From: Muribaculaceae bacterium
GTDB lineage: Bacteria; Bacteroidota; Bacteroidia; Bacteroidales; Muribaculaceae
Assembly (NCBI GenBank): GCA_022511505.1
Contig: JAFLTK010000343.1
Span: 1-59,255 of the forward strand
Direction: 5' to 3'
Length of the DNA: 59,255 nucleotides
Within the stretch, counting starts at the first letter, position 1, and every line of letters starts with the position of its first letter. Made by a program: the position numbers and the translations under genes. This document shows positions 40,620-48,848 of the stretch, one piece after another. The notes beneath the pieces were generated by a model, which was not told where the DNA came from, did not search any database, and saw only the letters and a list, made by a program, of their open reading frames with translations.

Positions 40620-43482
40620 GATGTAACGAGAAGAGGATGGTGTAGATGTTGCGCGACGAGGAGACGATAGTGCCGTCGGGGAGTCGCACGGGGTTATAGA
40701 GGGTGTTCCATGTTCCGGTCACGCCGAGGAAGAAGTTGTGGGTGATGAGGTAGGTGAAATCAGCGCCAACCATACCGTTGATGTGGGACAAGTCTTTCAG
40801 TGCCGACTGGTCAAAGAATGTCAACTCGGGGAACGTACCAAAGCCGGCCATCAAGCCAACCGACGATATATTATCCTCGTTGATAAACAGTTTGCCTTTC
40901 CATGCCAGATTGTAGTAGAGACCCTTGTTGAGGAAACTCAGGTCGAGGCCGAGCGAGGTGTAGATGCGCTCAAACGACTTGGCGGCCATCGGTGTCAGGA
41001 TAATCAAATTGTATTTCTTATACTCAACCTGAGAGTCATCGCTGCCGGCCATGTAGAGATAGGTGGGCGCGGTGCGGCGATAGCCGAGTTTGAGCGAGAA
41101 TGTCCAGTCATGGTCGGCCTCATAGTTGGCTTGAATGTTGGCGCCAAACTTGTTGAAGAACTGCGTGCCATAGGAAGCGTTGACCATGCCGCTCCAGCGG
41201 TTGGTGAAAATGTGGTCCCACTGGGCAAGGAACTCAAGGCCGATACCGCCCGACTCGTAGGTCTGGCCCGTGCGATAGCCGTCGACACCCTTGTAACTGA
41301 TTTGACCGGTATAGGTGTTGAGCGTGGTCATGCGGCTATAAGATACCGAGGCGAGCGAGTAGAGGTGGGCGATTGTCGAGAGCTCATCGCTGTGAGCGTC
41401 ATAGAACGCGGCGCTGTAAGAGGCATCGACACGGTTGCGATAACCGCTGTAACGCAGATAGCGCATGTGCTGTTCCCATTCTTCCTGCTCGGCGTTGCTC
41501 GGGTCATAGTTTTTCCTCAGATACTGATAAGCGAGGTCGGGTCGCTTCATCTGCTCGTAGGCGAGACCCTTCAGATAGAGAAGTTCCTTGTTTTCAGGGT
41601 CATACTCGAGCGCGGCGTCGAGACTCTCGAGCGCAAGCTCGGGCTTTTTCTCTTTTAGCAATTCGTTGGCATATTCCTCGGTGATACCGGCGTAGGCGGC
41701 AATAAGCTGCTCGTTGACGTAGGAGTCGGCGGTCACGTCGGGGCGCAACAGCGCGAGCGCTTCGTCCATCTTGCCCTGTTGCTGGAGCGAGATAGCATAT
41801 TTCACAATAAAATAGGGCGTCTCGGGGTAACTCCTGAAACCTCGGGCCGCGTATCGCTGGAATAGTTCTTTCTTCTTTAGCGTTTGGGCCATGTTGATGG
41901 CTGCACGGAGGGCCGCCTCGCTGTTTGGCACAAAGTTGAGCAGGGCCTCGGCCTCGGCGAGTGCTTCTTCATATCGTTCCTCGTCGATGAGCATCTTGAT
42001 GCCGCTTGCGGCCACTTCCTCGTAGGCCATCGTGAAGCGCTGGCTGTAGTCCATGCTAAAGCCGGGGGGCAATCCCTCCTCGCTTTCGCGCAGACCCTCG
42101 ATATACTCCCTGACGACATTGTTGGCCGAGTCATAGAGTTGGCGGGCCTCCTCGAGTCGCTGCATGCGGCCCAGGACGGTGATGCGACGTGCAACGGCGG
42201 CCGGCCATTCTTCGGTAGCCGGCGACAGATTGTTGATGGCGCGACGCAAGTGGAGGTCGGCCGACGCCCACTCGCTGTTACCAATGTCAATGTTGGCGAT
42301 GCGGAGCATGATGCCGGCATAGTCGTCGCGATGCTCCTCGTCGAGAAGGTCGCGGTCGGCAAGACGCTGAAGCACCGACAGCATTGTGTGCTCGGTACCA
42401 AAACGCTTCTCCAACGCATACTCCTTCATGAGCAGCTGGGTGGTATCCATCAAGTGGCGTTTATAGGCCTCTTGGAGCCACTGGTGGGCGTCGCTATAGT
42501 AACCGCGAGTGATTGAGGTGTTCAACAGATAAATCAACGCGTCGCGGTCGCCGGTAGTGTCATACAGACGGCCCGACACATCGTAGGGGTCACGCAGTCG
42601 CGCGTCGGCAACAGCCTCTTGAAGCAGGTTGTTGTAGAGCGGTCCCGTGCGGCCCGTTCGTTTCAACAGCGCCAACGCCTGGGAATAGAGGCCCTTCTCG
42701 GCCATGATACTCGCCGCGAGGTTGACAAGACGGTCGTTGTTTCGGTAGGTCTCGAGTCCGCGCAGGGCGGTACCGATAGCGCGGTCAAAGTCACCCAACT
42801 TATAGTAGGTGTCAACGAGTTCTACATAATACTCGATGTCAGGGTCAACGTCGATATAAAGCTCGAGTTCGCCAACGCGGTCGCGCAACGACTTGTTGGG
42901 CAAGTCTTGCTCCCAGTTGAGGCGGTTTCTCATTCCGAGGTCGCGCTTGATGATAGAGTCGTTGGGATAGATGCGGGCAAGACGACGCAGGGCCTGGTCG
43001 GCCTCCTCCTCGTGTCCTATCTTGTTGTAAAGCGTGATTTTACGACGCCACAGGGTGCGGTCATACGGTTCATACTCGAGCAACTCGTTGATATAACAGA
43101 TTGCACTCGAGAAGTGTTTTGAGTCTTCCTCGACGTCAACAAGCAGTCGACGGGCTTTATAGTGGTGGTCACTTTCCTGTATAGCCTTGACAAGATTGTA
43201 GCGCGACTGCTGCAAGTCACCCTCGGCCTCATAGTAGTAGCGGCCGTTAAGGAAGCGCAGGTCGGGGTCGTCGGGAGCCATTTCAAGACCCTCGTCAATG
43301 ACACGCTTGGCGGCATCCCACGCGTTAGACGATATATAGCCCTCGGCGCGGTCTACATATTCGCGGGCGAGTTGTGCCTCCTCCTTATCGGCGGCAAGGA
43401 CAGTAAACACTCCCGCGACCATCGTGGCCGCGGCCACAATCAACCGTTTCAAGTATATAGATATGTTATTATAATCAAGCAT
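40609..43482 (-). CDS. TPR protein with C-terminal outer membrane beta-barrel, PgaA/YaiO-like
   Basis: 957 residues from the ATG at 43482; the frame stays open further upstream but that part overlaps the GT2 gene. A signal peptide (LIVAAATMVAGVFTVLAADKE) is followed by about 600 residues of TPR and TPR-like repeats (WDAAKRVIDEGLEMAPDDPD, LALESLDAALEYDPENKELL). The last 270 residues form a YaiO-type beta-barrel (MTTLNTYTGQISYKG, WSGMVNASYG, FFLGVTGTWN) ending in a Phe, as outer membrane proteins do. The plan matches PgaA and AlgK/AlgE-type exporters: periplasmic TPRs feeding a polysaccharide to an outer membrane pore. Its start overlaps the GT2 synthase stop by eight bases. Confidence 0.88.
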   Translation of the reverse strand: MLDYNNISIYLKRLIVAAATMVAGVFTVLAADKEEAQLAREYVDRAEGYISSNAWDAAKRVIDEGLEMAPDDPDLRFLNGRYYYEAEGDLQQSRYNLVKAIQESDHHYKARRLLVDVEEDSKHFSSAICYINELLEYEPYDRTLWRRKITLYNKIGHEEEADQALRRLARIYPNDSIIKRDLGMRNRLNWEQDLPNKSLRDRVGELELYIDVDPDIEYYVELVDTYYKLGDFDRAIGTALRGLETYRNNDRLVNLAASIMAEKGLYSQALALLKRTGRTGPLYNNLLQEAVADARLRDPYDVSGRLYDTTGDRDALIYLLNTSITRGYYSDAHQWLQEAYKRHLMDTTQLLMKEYALEKRFGTEHTMLSVLQRLADRDLLDEEHRDDYAGIMLRIANIDIGNSEWASADLHLRRAINNLSPATEEWPAAVARRITVLGRMQRLEEARQLYDSANNVVREYIEGLRESEEGLPPGFSMDYSQRFTMAYEEVAASGIKMLIDEERYEEALAEAEALLNFVPNSEAALRAAINMAQTLKKKELFQRYAARGFRSYPETPYFIVKYAISLQQQGKMDEALALLRPDVTADSYVNEQLIAAYAGITEEYANELLKEKKPELALESLDAALEYDPENKELLYLKGLAYEQMKRPDLAYQYLRKNYDPSNAEQEEWEQHMRYLRYSGYRNRVDASYSAAFYDAHSDELSTIAHLYSLASVSYSRMTTLNTYTGQISYKGVDGYRTGQTYESGGIGLEFLAQWDHIFTNRWSGMVNASYGTQFFNKFGANIQANYEADHDWTFSLKLGYRRTAPTYLYMAGSDDSQVEYKKYNLIILTPMAAKSFERIYTSLGLDLSFLNKGLYYNLAWKGKLFINEDNISSVGLMAGFGTFPELTFFDQSALKDLSHINGMVGADFTYLITHNFFLGVTGTWNTLYNPVRLPDGTIVSSSRNIYTILFSLHLEF

Positions 43483-44974
43483 TAGCCGGTGTTGCATTAA
43501 TTTCGTTTGAGCCCTCATCGGTATCTTGCTGGCCGCCACGCTTGGGCTGTGTACCCGAACCGCTTCGTTTAATAGTCTTCCAGACCGCCGTAGAGTTACG
43601 AACGTAGTTGAAGTAACCGACGGCCGAGCAGAATGTAATAAACGGGTGGAACAGGAACGGCTCGGTGATACCGGCAAGGAACAACTTCAGGTAAGAGAGA
43701 GGGGTATTGTGCCAGTTGACCGACTTGGTCGCATAGTCAAACGCCAAGACGATAAGCACAATCGAGACCGTGAAGCCGTAAATCATCATATAGATGATGA
43801 ACACGGTGTTCCAGTTGACGGCGCCAATCAAGATGAGCCAAAGCATGAAGAAGAAACCCATGATCTCAAGAATCGGGGCAAGGAACTCAAAGAAGAAGAT
43901 GTAGGGGAGCACCATCGTTCCATGGCGCCCGTATCGATGGTTAAAGAAAAGTTTGCGGTGGTTGGAAACAATCTCGCAGAGGCCTCGCGCCCAGCGTGTG
44001 CGCTGACGGTAAAGCATTCGGATTGTGAACGGGCCCTCGGTCCAGCAGCACACCTGCGGAACCTGTGTGACGCGGAACTCGCGACCGGCGTTGCGCATAT
44101 AAGTAACCATGCGCAGAAGCATGTCGACGTCCTCGGCCATCGACATCTGGTCATATCCGCCCGACTTCACCACGACCTCGGTGTCAAACAGACCGAAACC
44201 GCCCGAAATATTGGACAGAGTGTTAATCGACGACCATCCCATCTTACCGTTCAAGAACGAGCGCATATATTCCAACTGCTGCCAGGCGGTAATCGGGTTG
44301 TTGGGAACGGCGGCTTTCACAACGCGACCATCCTCAATCTTACAGCCGTTGGACATGAGCATCGTCGCGCTCACACCCATCATGGGATAGTGGGAGTTAA
44401 CAACGAGCCACATCATTCGATACACGGCCATCGGTTCCACGATGCAATCCACATCGGTGTTGATGAAATACTTGGCGTCAGAAATGTTGATACCGGCATT
44501 GATACCGTCACTCTTTCGTCCACCGTGCTCCTTGTCGACAACGATTAGTTGCTTATACTCCTCGCGGCGAGAGCGGTACACCTTTTTAATAGGCTGGGAG
44601 GGCACGCGGTTGGTATTTGTAAACGGCACCTCAATCATCGAGAACTCGTCGAGAAGATACTCCATGGTTTTGTCGGTACTCGCGTCGTTTACAATAATAA
44701 TGTCAAAGTTTGGATAGTAGACGTTAAGTAGAGAACGAACGTTATCGATAATGGTCACCTCCTCGTTGTAGGCCGATGCGATAATCGACACCTTGGGAGT
44801 CAAGGGCGACGATTTCAGCATGTAGCGGATTGTCTCGTCTTTGGGCAGGGTGATGCGAAGGTTGCGCTGGGCGCGCATGCTGCTGATAGCCAGCAACAGC
44901 ATCGCAATCATTGCCGTCGCGGTGTAGAAGAAGATGAAGTATTCAAATAGAAAGTATATCGTTCTCCAAATCAT
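43475..44974 (-). CDS. Processive family 2 glycosyltransferase, inner membrane polysaccharide synthase
   Basis: 499 residues. An N-terminal membrane helix (about 8-32) is followed by a GT2 domain with the full processive motif set: ND at 96-97, TDVD (173-176), EDVD (281-284) and QRTRW (324-328), then three to four C-terminal transmembrane helices (365-470). This is the PgaC/BcsA/hyaluronan synthase plan. The product sugar cannot be told from sequence. A polar tail (from about 478) has KRSGSGTQPKRGG. It lies five bases after a HEAT-repeat membrane protein gene and overlaps the beta-barrel gene, so the three form one operon. Confidence 0.92.
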   Translation of the reverse strand: MIWRTIYFLFEYFIFFYTATAMIAMLLLAISSMRAQRNLRITLPKDETIRYMLKSSPLTPKVSIIASAYNEEVTIIDNVRSLLNVYYPNFDIIIVNDASTDKTMEYLLDEFSMIEVPFTNTNRVPSQPIKKVYRSRREEYKQLIVVDKEHGGRKSDGINAGINISDAKYFINTDVDCIVEPMAVYRMMWLVVNSHYPMMGVSATMLMSNGCKIEDGRVVKAAVPNNPITAWQQLEYMRSFLNGKMGWSSINTLSNISGGFGLFDTEVVVKSGGYDQMSMAEDVDMLLRMVTYMRNAGREFRVTQVPQVCCWTEGPFTIRMLYRQRTRWARGLCEIVSNHRKLFFNHRYGRHGTMVLPYIFFFEFLAPILEIMGFFFMLWLILIGAVNWNTVFIIYMMIYGFTVSIVLIVLAFDYATKSVNWHNTPLSYLKLFLAGITEPFLFHPFITFCSAVGYFNYVRNSTAVWKTIKRSGSGTQPKRGGQQDTDEGSNEINATPANA

Positions 44975-44979
44975 GGTCG

Positions 44980-46263
44980 TTATCCTAAACTATAGATGTT
45001 ATCGCCAAGGTCGGCGCTTGAGTACAGGTCGTTATCACTAAGTTCAATCAGGTCACGAGTCAGCGGGTTGTTGAAGAACTCAAAGAGCGATTTCTCCTCC
45101 TCGTCATTGGCGGCAAGCTGGAGCTCGTGGAAACGAAGGCGCCCCAGCTCGTTGCTGTTATAGAGAGAACGCAGTGCTTCAAAACGCACATGCTGACTGG
45201 TGCTATGTTTATACACGTCGATAAACGCGTCGATGCTCTCGTTCTTGCCGATGCGCGCCAGAGCGTGCATGATAGCCACCTTGGTCTCGTCGGCCTGGGT
45301 CAGGAGCATATCGTTCATCAGGGGCTCGCCGCCTTCATAGCGAAGGTAGCCCCACGTGCGTGAAATTTCTTGGATAAGTTCAGTGTCACTGTCGTGCTGA
45401 AACAGGTCTTCAAGCTCGTTGCAATACTCCTTTTGGTCAAACTGACGCATCAGGCGGATGAAGACACACTGTGTAGAGGGATTTTTCTGGATATATGCCC
45501 AGTGGGCAAGGTTGGGAATCTGTCGCTTGGCGTTGCGACGGCGCTGCAACACATAGCCGAGCTGAATCTCGTCATAGATGCAACAGTTTTCATCAAAGAA
45601 GTCTGACTCAAAATACTGGAGGTCGGTATTAGAGTTGGACATAACCGAGGCATACATCGAAAGTCGACGCAGGCTCTTGCGGCGCGAGTTCATCATTGTG
45701 TTGGCAATCCACTGGTTCACCGGATATTTGAAGGCGCGCATCATGATGAGCGACTCGGCTTTAAAGCGAAGGGCGCCCTTGTTGATGATATCTTCCAGGA
45801 ACTCGCGAAGGCGGAAGATAGCCATCATCGTGTGCAGGTTCTTACGGCGTCCTGCCACCGCGTTTTCGGCGATGCGCTTGTCATAGACCATGCGGCAGAA
45901 AGCCATTTTGTCTTTATTGTTTTTCAGAGGCTGCTTGCCGTCATCCTTGACGTCAAGACGTTCCATGATTGCCTCGCGTGACATATTGACCGGCGATTCC
46001 TCTGAGAGAATATACTCAACAGCCTCGCCATAGCGCTTTTCCATCTTCTCGGCGCGCTTTCTCAGGCGACGGTTGCGCCACGCGCGATACAGAATGTTGA
46101 TAAAGCAGAAAAGTACCAATAAGCACGAAATCGTGAGCGATATCGCGGCAAATTTAATTACCCACGAGAACTCACGAAACTGGTCGAAAAGATATGTGAC
46201 AAAATAGGCAACGTTGCCGGCTACCAAATCCCAGTAATATGCAATAATGTTAATGGTATTCAC
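44980..46263 (-). CDS. Membrane-anchored HEAT-repeat protein of the exopolysaccharide-like operon
   Basis: 427 residues. One transmembrane helix (about 37-60, VIKFAAISLTISCLLVLFCF) is followed by a basic Arg/Lys-rich stretch, then a helical domain with HEAT-like repeats near the end (ETKVAIMHALARIGKNESIDAFIDVYKH, SQHVRFEALRSLYN). It probably lies on the cytoplasmic side and supports the GT2 synthase, by its position directly before it. The start is GTG at 46263; no ATG is available. No promoter is evident in the 150-bp upstream gap. Confidence 0.82.
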   Translation of the reverse strand: MNTINIIAYYWDLVAGNVAYFVTYLFDQFREFSWVIKFAAISLTISCLLVLFCFINILYRAWRNRRLRKRAEKMEKRYGEAVEYILSEESPVNMSREAIMERLDVKDDGKQPLKNNKDKMAFCRMVYDKRIAENAVAGRRKNLHTMMAIFRLREFLEDIINKGALRFKAESLIMMRAFKYPVNQWIANTMMNSRRKSLRRLSMYASVMSNSNTDLQYFESDFFDENCCIYDEIQLGYVLQRRRNAKRQIPNLAHWAYIQKNPSTQCVFIRLMRQFDQKEYCNELEDLFQHDSDTELIQEISRTWGYLRYEGGEPLMNDMLLTQADETKVAIMHALARIGKNESIDAFIDVYKHSTSQHVRFEALRSLYNSNELGRLRFHELQLAANDEEEKSLFEFFNNPLTRDLIELSDNDLYSSADLGDNIYSLG

Positions 46264-46316
46264 TGTGGTTACCTATTTAGTCTTGAAGTGATAATTGATA
46301 TAATCATTGTTTTGGA

Positions 46317-46364
46317 ATATGGTAAATAGCAGTTACCGGTTGAGGCTGCTGCTATTTACCATAT
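46317..46364 (-). terminator. Large hairpin between the lipoprotein gene and the polysaccharide operon
   Basis: A perfect 16-bp stem (ATATGGTAAATAGCAG and complement) with a 16-base loop, about 50 nt after the lipoprotein stop. There is no T-run, so partial termination or RNA stabilisation are both possible. Confidence 0.5.
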
Positions 46365-46416
46365 ATATTGGTGCAATTAAGCAATTAACGATTCAGTTGA
46401 TTACCTAAACCACTAT

Positions 46417-48207
46417 TTATTTGGGTTCGGGCTTGGGTTCAGGTTTGTTCTCGGGCTGGTTGTGCTTCTTATAGATTTCGTTGTAGGGAGAACCGTTGAG
46501 GTGTTCGCCTTCGCCAACAAATCCGAAGTCATTTACCTGAGAGTCAATGATGTTGACTTTGCAGTCGTCGCCGTTCTTGGCACCACCGTCCTGAGTGAAG
46601 GCGTTGATGTAGTAGTCAGGCTCTTGGTCGAGGAACTCGATAGTCGACTTGTTGAGCCAATACTTGAGTTCGTCAAGCGAGAGGCCGTTGTTGAAGTAGT
46701 TCCAGATTTCGAAGGTGATACCGTCGCCGTTGCAAGTTTCTGCACACCAGTCGATAACAGCCTGGTCGATACCGTCGGTAGTGATGAGGATACCCTCGGG
46801 GAGATATTCGATAGTCAACGTAACAACGAGGTCGCTGCCCTTGAGTTGATATTCGAGTACGTCGGGACCACCGTGGATCATGTGGTTAGCCTCGTGCTTC
46901 ATAACGATTTCCATATCGTCGCCCTCGCAGTAGTACTCAGTGGCCACGGGGATGAAGATGCGAACGTCGGTAGCGGCGCGAACGTGGATTGAGAGGTGTG
47001 ACTCAAGGAGGTCATCGTTCTTCTCGGCAGCGTTGAGGTTAACTTCAACCTCGTTGCTACGGCCTACTACGGGAGTATCAGTCGGCTCGTCACCGGGCTG
47101 TTCGGGCTGTTCAGGCTGTTCGGGCTCGGGATCAACACCAGCGCAAACACCATTACCACCTTGGAGAATTGCTTGCAAGCAATCTTCGCAGAAGGCATCG
47201 GCACCTTCACCGTGGTGATGGCTGTGTTCGTGACCGCATTCTGCGCACTTATCGTCAACGGGAGGTTCAACGGGATCGGGTTCGGGTTCGGGCTCGGGAT
47301 CAACAGTTTCGCCACCCTGATTGCCACCGTTACCGGGGTTCTCGGGAGTTGTACCCTTAGCATAAGCCGGAGTTATCTTAACGATCCAGTCGGTGAAGCA
47401 CCAGTCGCGCTCTACATCTCTAGCCTCGCCGGGGTTATTAACATCCTTATGCATTTCATAATCGAAACCTACATAATAGTCACCATTATATTCAATGATA
47501 TAATAGTTATTGTAATACTTAGGGTTTGTGCCATAAGACTCGTGGAAACCAAACTGATTCTGAGCAGTCATACCGGTTGTAGGCATGTCGGTCATCAAGG
47601 TTGTTCCGACATGCGAAATGCCACAACCATCCTCGCCAAATCCAGTTTTGTTATCTCCATTGTTGAAATTATTAATATGCTCATAAACACCTCCATTAAA
47701 CTGGTCACGTGAATAGATGTCCCACTCGTTTACATAAATATCATTGTAAGCTAAGAGTTTATCCATCTGGTTGGAACCAAGGATTTCATGAACCGTTTCA
47801 TTTCCATCCTTATCGGTGGCTTTGTAGACAGCGTCGCCTTTAAACACCTGCTGTACCCAGTAATTTTCAAAGGGAAGGACTATTTCGTTTTCAACATAAT
47901 GACCGGGCGACAGACGCTTCTTGATTTCCGCAAGATCTGCTTCAGTCAAATCAACATTGGGGATGCAATCCCAGTTCTCATTCCATCTATTACCCTCTGT
48001 GTTATAAGCGCGTGTTCCATAGTCTATGACACGCGAACCGGGGCGAGATGCTTGCAGCGTGACGTTACCCGAATAGGCAACTACATCGGGGGCTTTTGCA
48101 AGACCGATGTTGCCGTCGGACAGCAGCACGTCTTCGTTGGTGCAGGCTACAAATGTGCAACCTACAGCCACAAGGCTTAATGCCAGTGCTGAAATTCTGT
48201 TTTTCAT
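46417..48207 (-). CDS. Secreted lipoprotein with Cys/His-rich insertion and Pro-Glu linkers
   Basis: 596 residues. A lipoprotein signal (CTFVAC, lipid Cys at 22) is followed by an N-terminal globular part (about 60-285). A central low-complexity stretch is rich in Pro, Glu and Asp, and contains CAECGHEHSHHHGEGADAF then CEDC (about 320-345), a likely metal-binding knuckle. A C-terminal beta-rich part (about 385-580) follows, ending in a PEPKPEPK-type tail. No family is recognised. The acidic linkers and lipid anchor suggest display on the cell surface. It precedes the polysaccharide operon on the same strand and may be cotranscribed with it. Confidence 0.8.
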   Translation of the reverse strand: MKNRISALALSLVAVGCTFVACTNEDVLLSDGNIGLAKAPDVVAYSGNVTLQASRPGSRVIDYGTRAYNTEGNRWNENWDCIPNVDLTEADLAEIKKRLSPGHYVENEIVLPFENYWVQQVFKGDAVYKATDKDGNETVHEILGSNQMDKLLAYNDIYVNEWDIYSRDQFNGGVYEHINNFNNGDNKTGFGEDGCGISHVGTTLMTDMPTTGMTAQNQFGFHESYGTNPKYYNNYYIIEYNGDYYVGFDYEMHKDVNNPGEARDVERDWCFTDWIVKITPAYAKGTTPENPGNGGNQGGETVDPEPEPEPDPVEPPVDDKCAECGHEHSHHHGEGADAFCEDCLQAILQGGNGVCAGVDPEPEQPEQPEQPGDEPTDTPVVGRSNEVEVNLNAAEKNDDLLESHLSIHVRAATDVRIFIPVATEYYCEGDDMEIVMKHEANHMIHGGPDVLEYQLKGSDLVVTLTIEYLPEGILITTDGIDQAVIDWCAETCNGDGITFEIWNYFNNGLSLDELKYWLNKSTIEFLDQEPDYYINAFTQDGGAKNGDDCKVNIIDSQVNDFGFVGEGEHLNGSPYNEIYKKHNQPENKPEPKPEPK

Positions 48208-48300
48208 AACTAAATGATTTTTAAAATATTGATTACGTTTGTTTATTCATTTTTACCTCGAAATGACCAAATTATTAGCCCTTTTCCGGTGAATTAGATG

Positions 48301-48331
48301 CAAAATTACAAAATTGTTGAATTTAAATCAA
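48301..48331 (-). promoter_or_regulatory. Promoter of the Cys/His-rich lipoprotein gene
   Basis: On the minus strand it reads TTG-N20-TAATTTTG; leader about 90 nt. Confidence 0.6.
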
Positions 48332-48614
48332 TAAATCTTGTGTTAAAAATAGTTAATAATTCGCGTCTTTTGTTGTCTATGGTCTACACTTCTGTACAAT
48401 CATTTTCAACAGAAGGCCTCGCGGTTGCTCGCGATTTGAATTATTATCAATCGCAAATTTAAAGCATCGTTTTAAACAATGCAAATATTTAGAAACATTT
48501 TTTTCAAATATTTTTCAACAAATGTTCAAAACTCAGCAATAGCGCGCCTTTCCGCGCAGTCCGTCCCTCCGCCGTTTGGCGGCTTCTCATCACCGTTCCG
48601 AGGCCGGTTTGGTC

Positions 48615-48632
48615 GAGGAGGTGGACCTCCTC
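48615..48632. repeat. GAGGAGST hairpin, copy 2
   Basis: Arms GAGGAGGT and ACCTCCTC around GG. Compared with the copy at 3891 one base pair is changed on both arms, keeping the stem. Confidence 0.65.
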
Positions 48633-48783
48633 ACGTTAACATTCGGGAGGGGAACGGGGGATTTCTTGATATCGCGATTTATCGAGGTGTATCGCGATGT
48701 ATCACGAAACGAGACGCACTACATTCCTCCCCGCTCGCCTCCTCGTCACGGGACGCTCGCGCTCCGGCGCTCCGGCAAGACAT

Positions 48784-48820
48784 GACAAGGGCGCGAAGCC
48801 GATTGCTTCGCGCCCTTGTC
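48784..48820 (-). terminator. Hairpin terminator after the first pectinesterase gene
   Basis: A perfect 16-bp stem (GACAAGGGCGCGAAGC and complement) with a five-base loop, 29 nt after the stop on the minus strand. No T-run. Confidence 0.6.
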
Positions 48821-48848
48821 TATGACGGGGTGAAACCCGCGAGGGGGT

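Larger units (their letters stand above)
48208..48848. other. Intergenic region, 641 bp, repeat-rich, no gene seen
   Basis: An AT-rich left half (48208-48540) carries the lipoprotein promoter. The GC-rich right half is packed with short inverted repeats: GCGCG/CGCGC near 48541, CCGCC/GGCGG near 48573, the GAGGAGGT hairpin at 48615, repeated TATCGCGAT-like words near 48675-48705, and the terminator at 48784. Open frames here lack protein-like sequence. Confidence 0.55.

Noticed and set aside
43483..43677. Upstream extension of the TPR-beta-barrel gene
   Set aside because: The extra residues overlap the GT2 gene and are Ser/Arg-rich out-of-frame sequence; the ATG at 43482 directly precedes a proper signal peptide.
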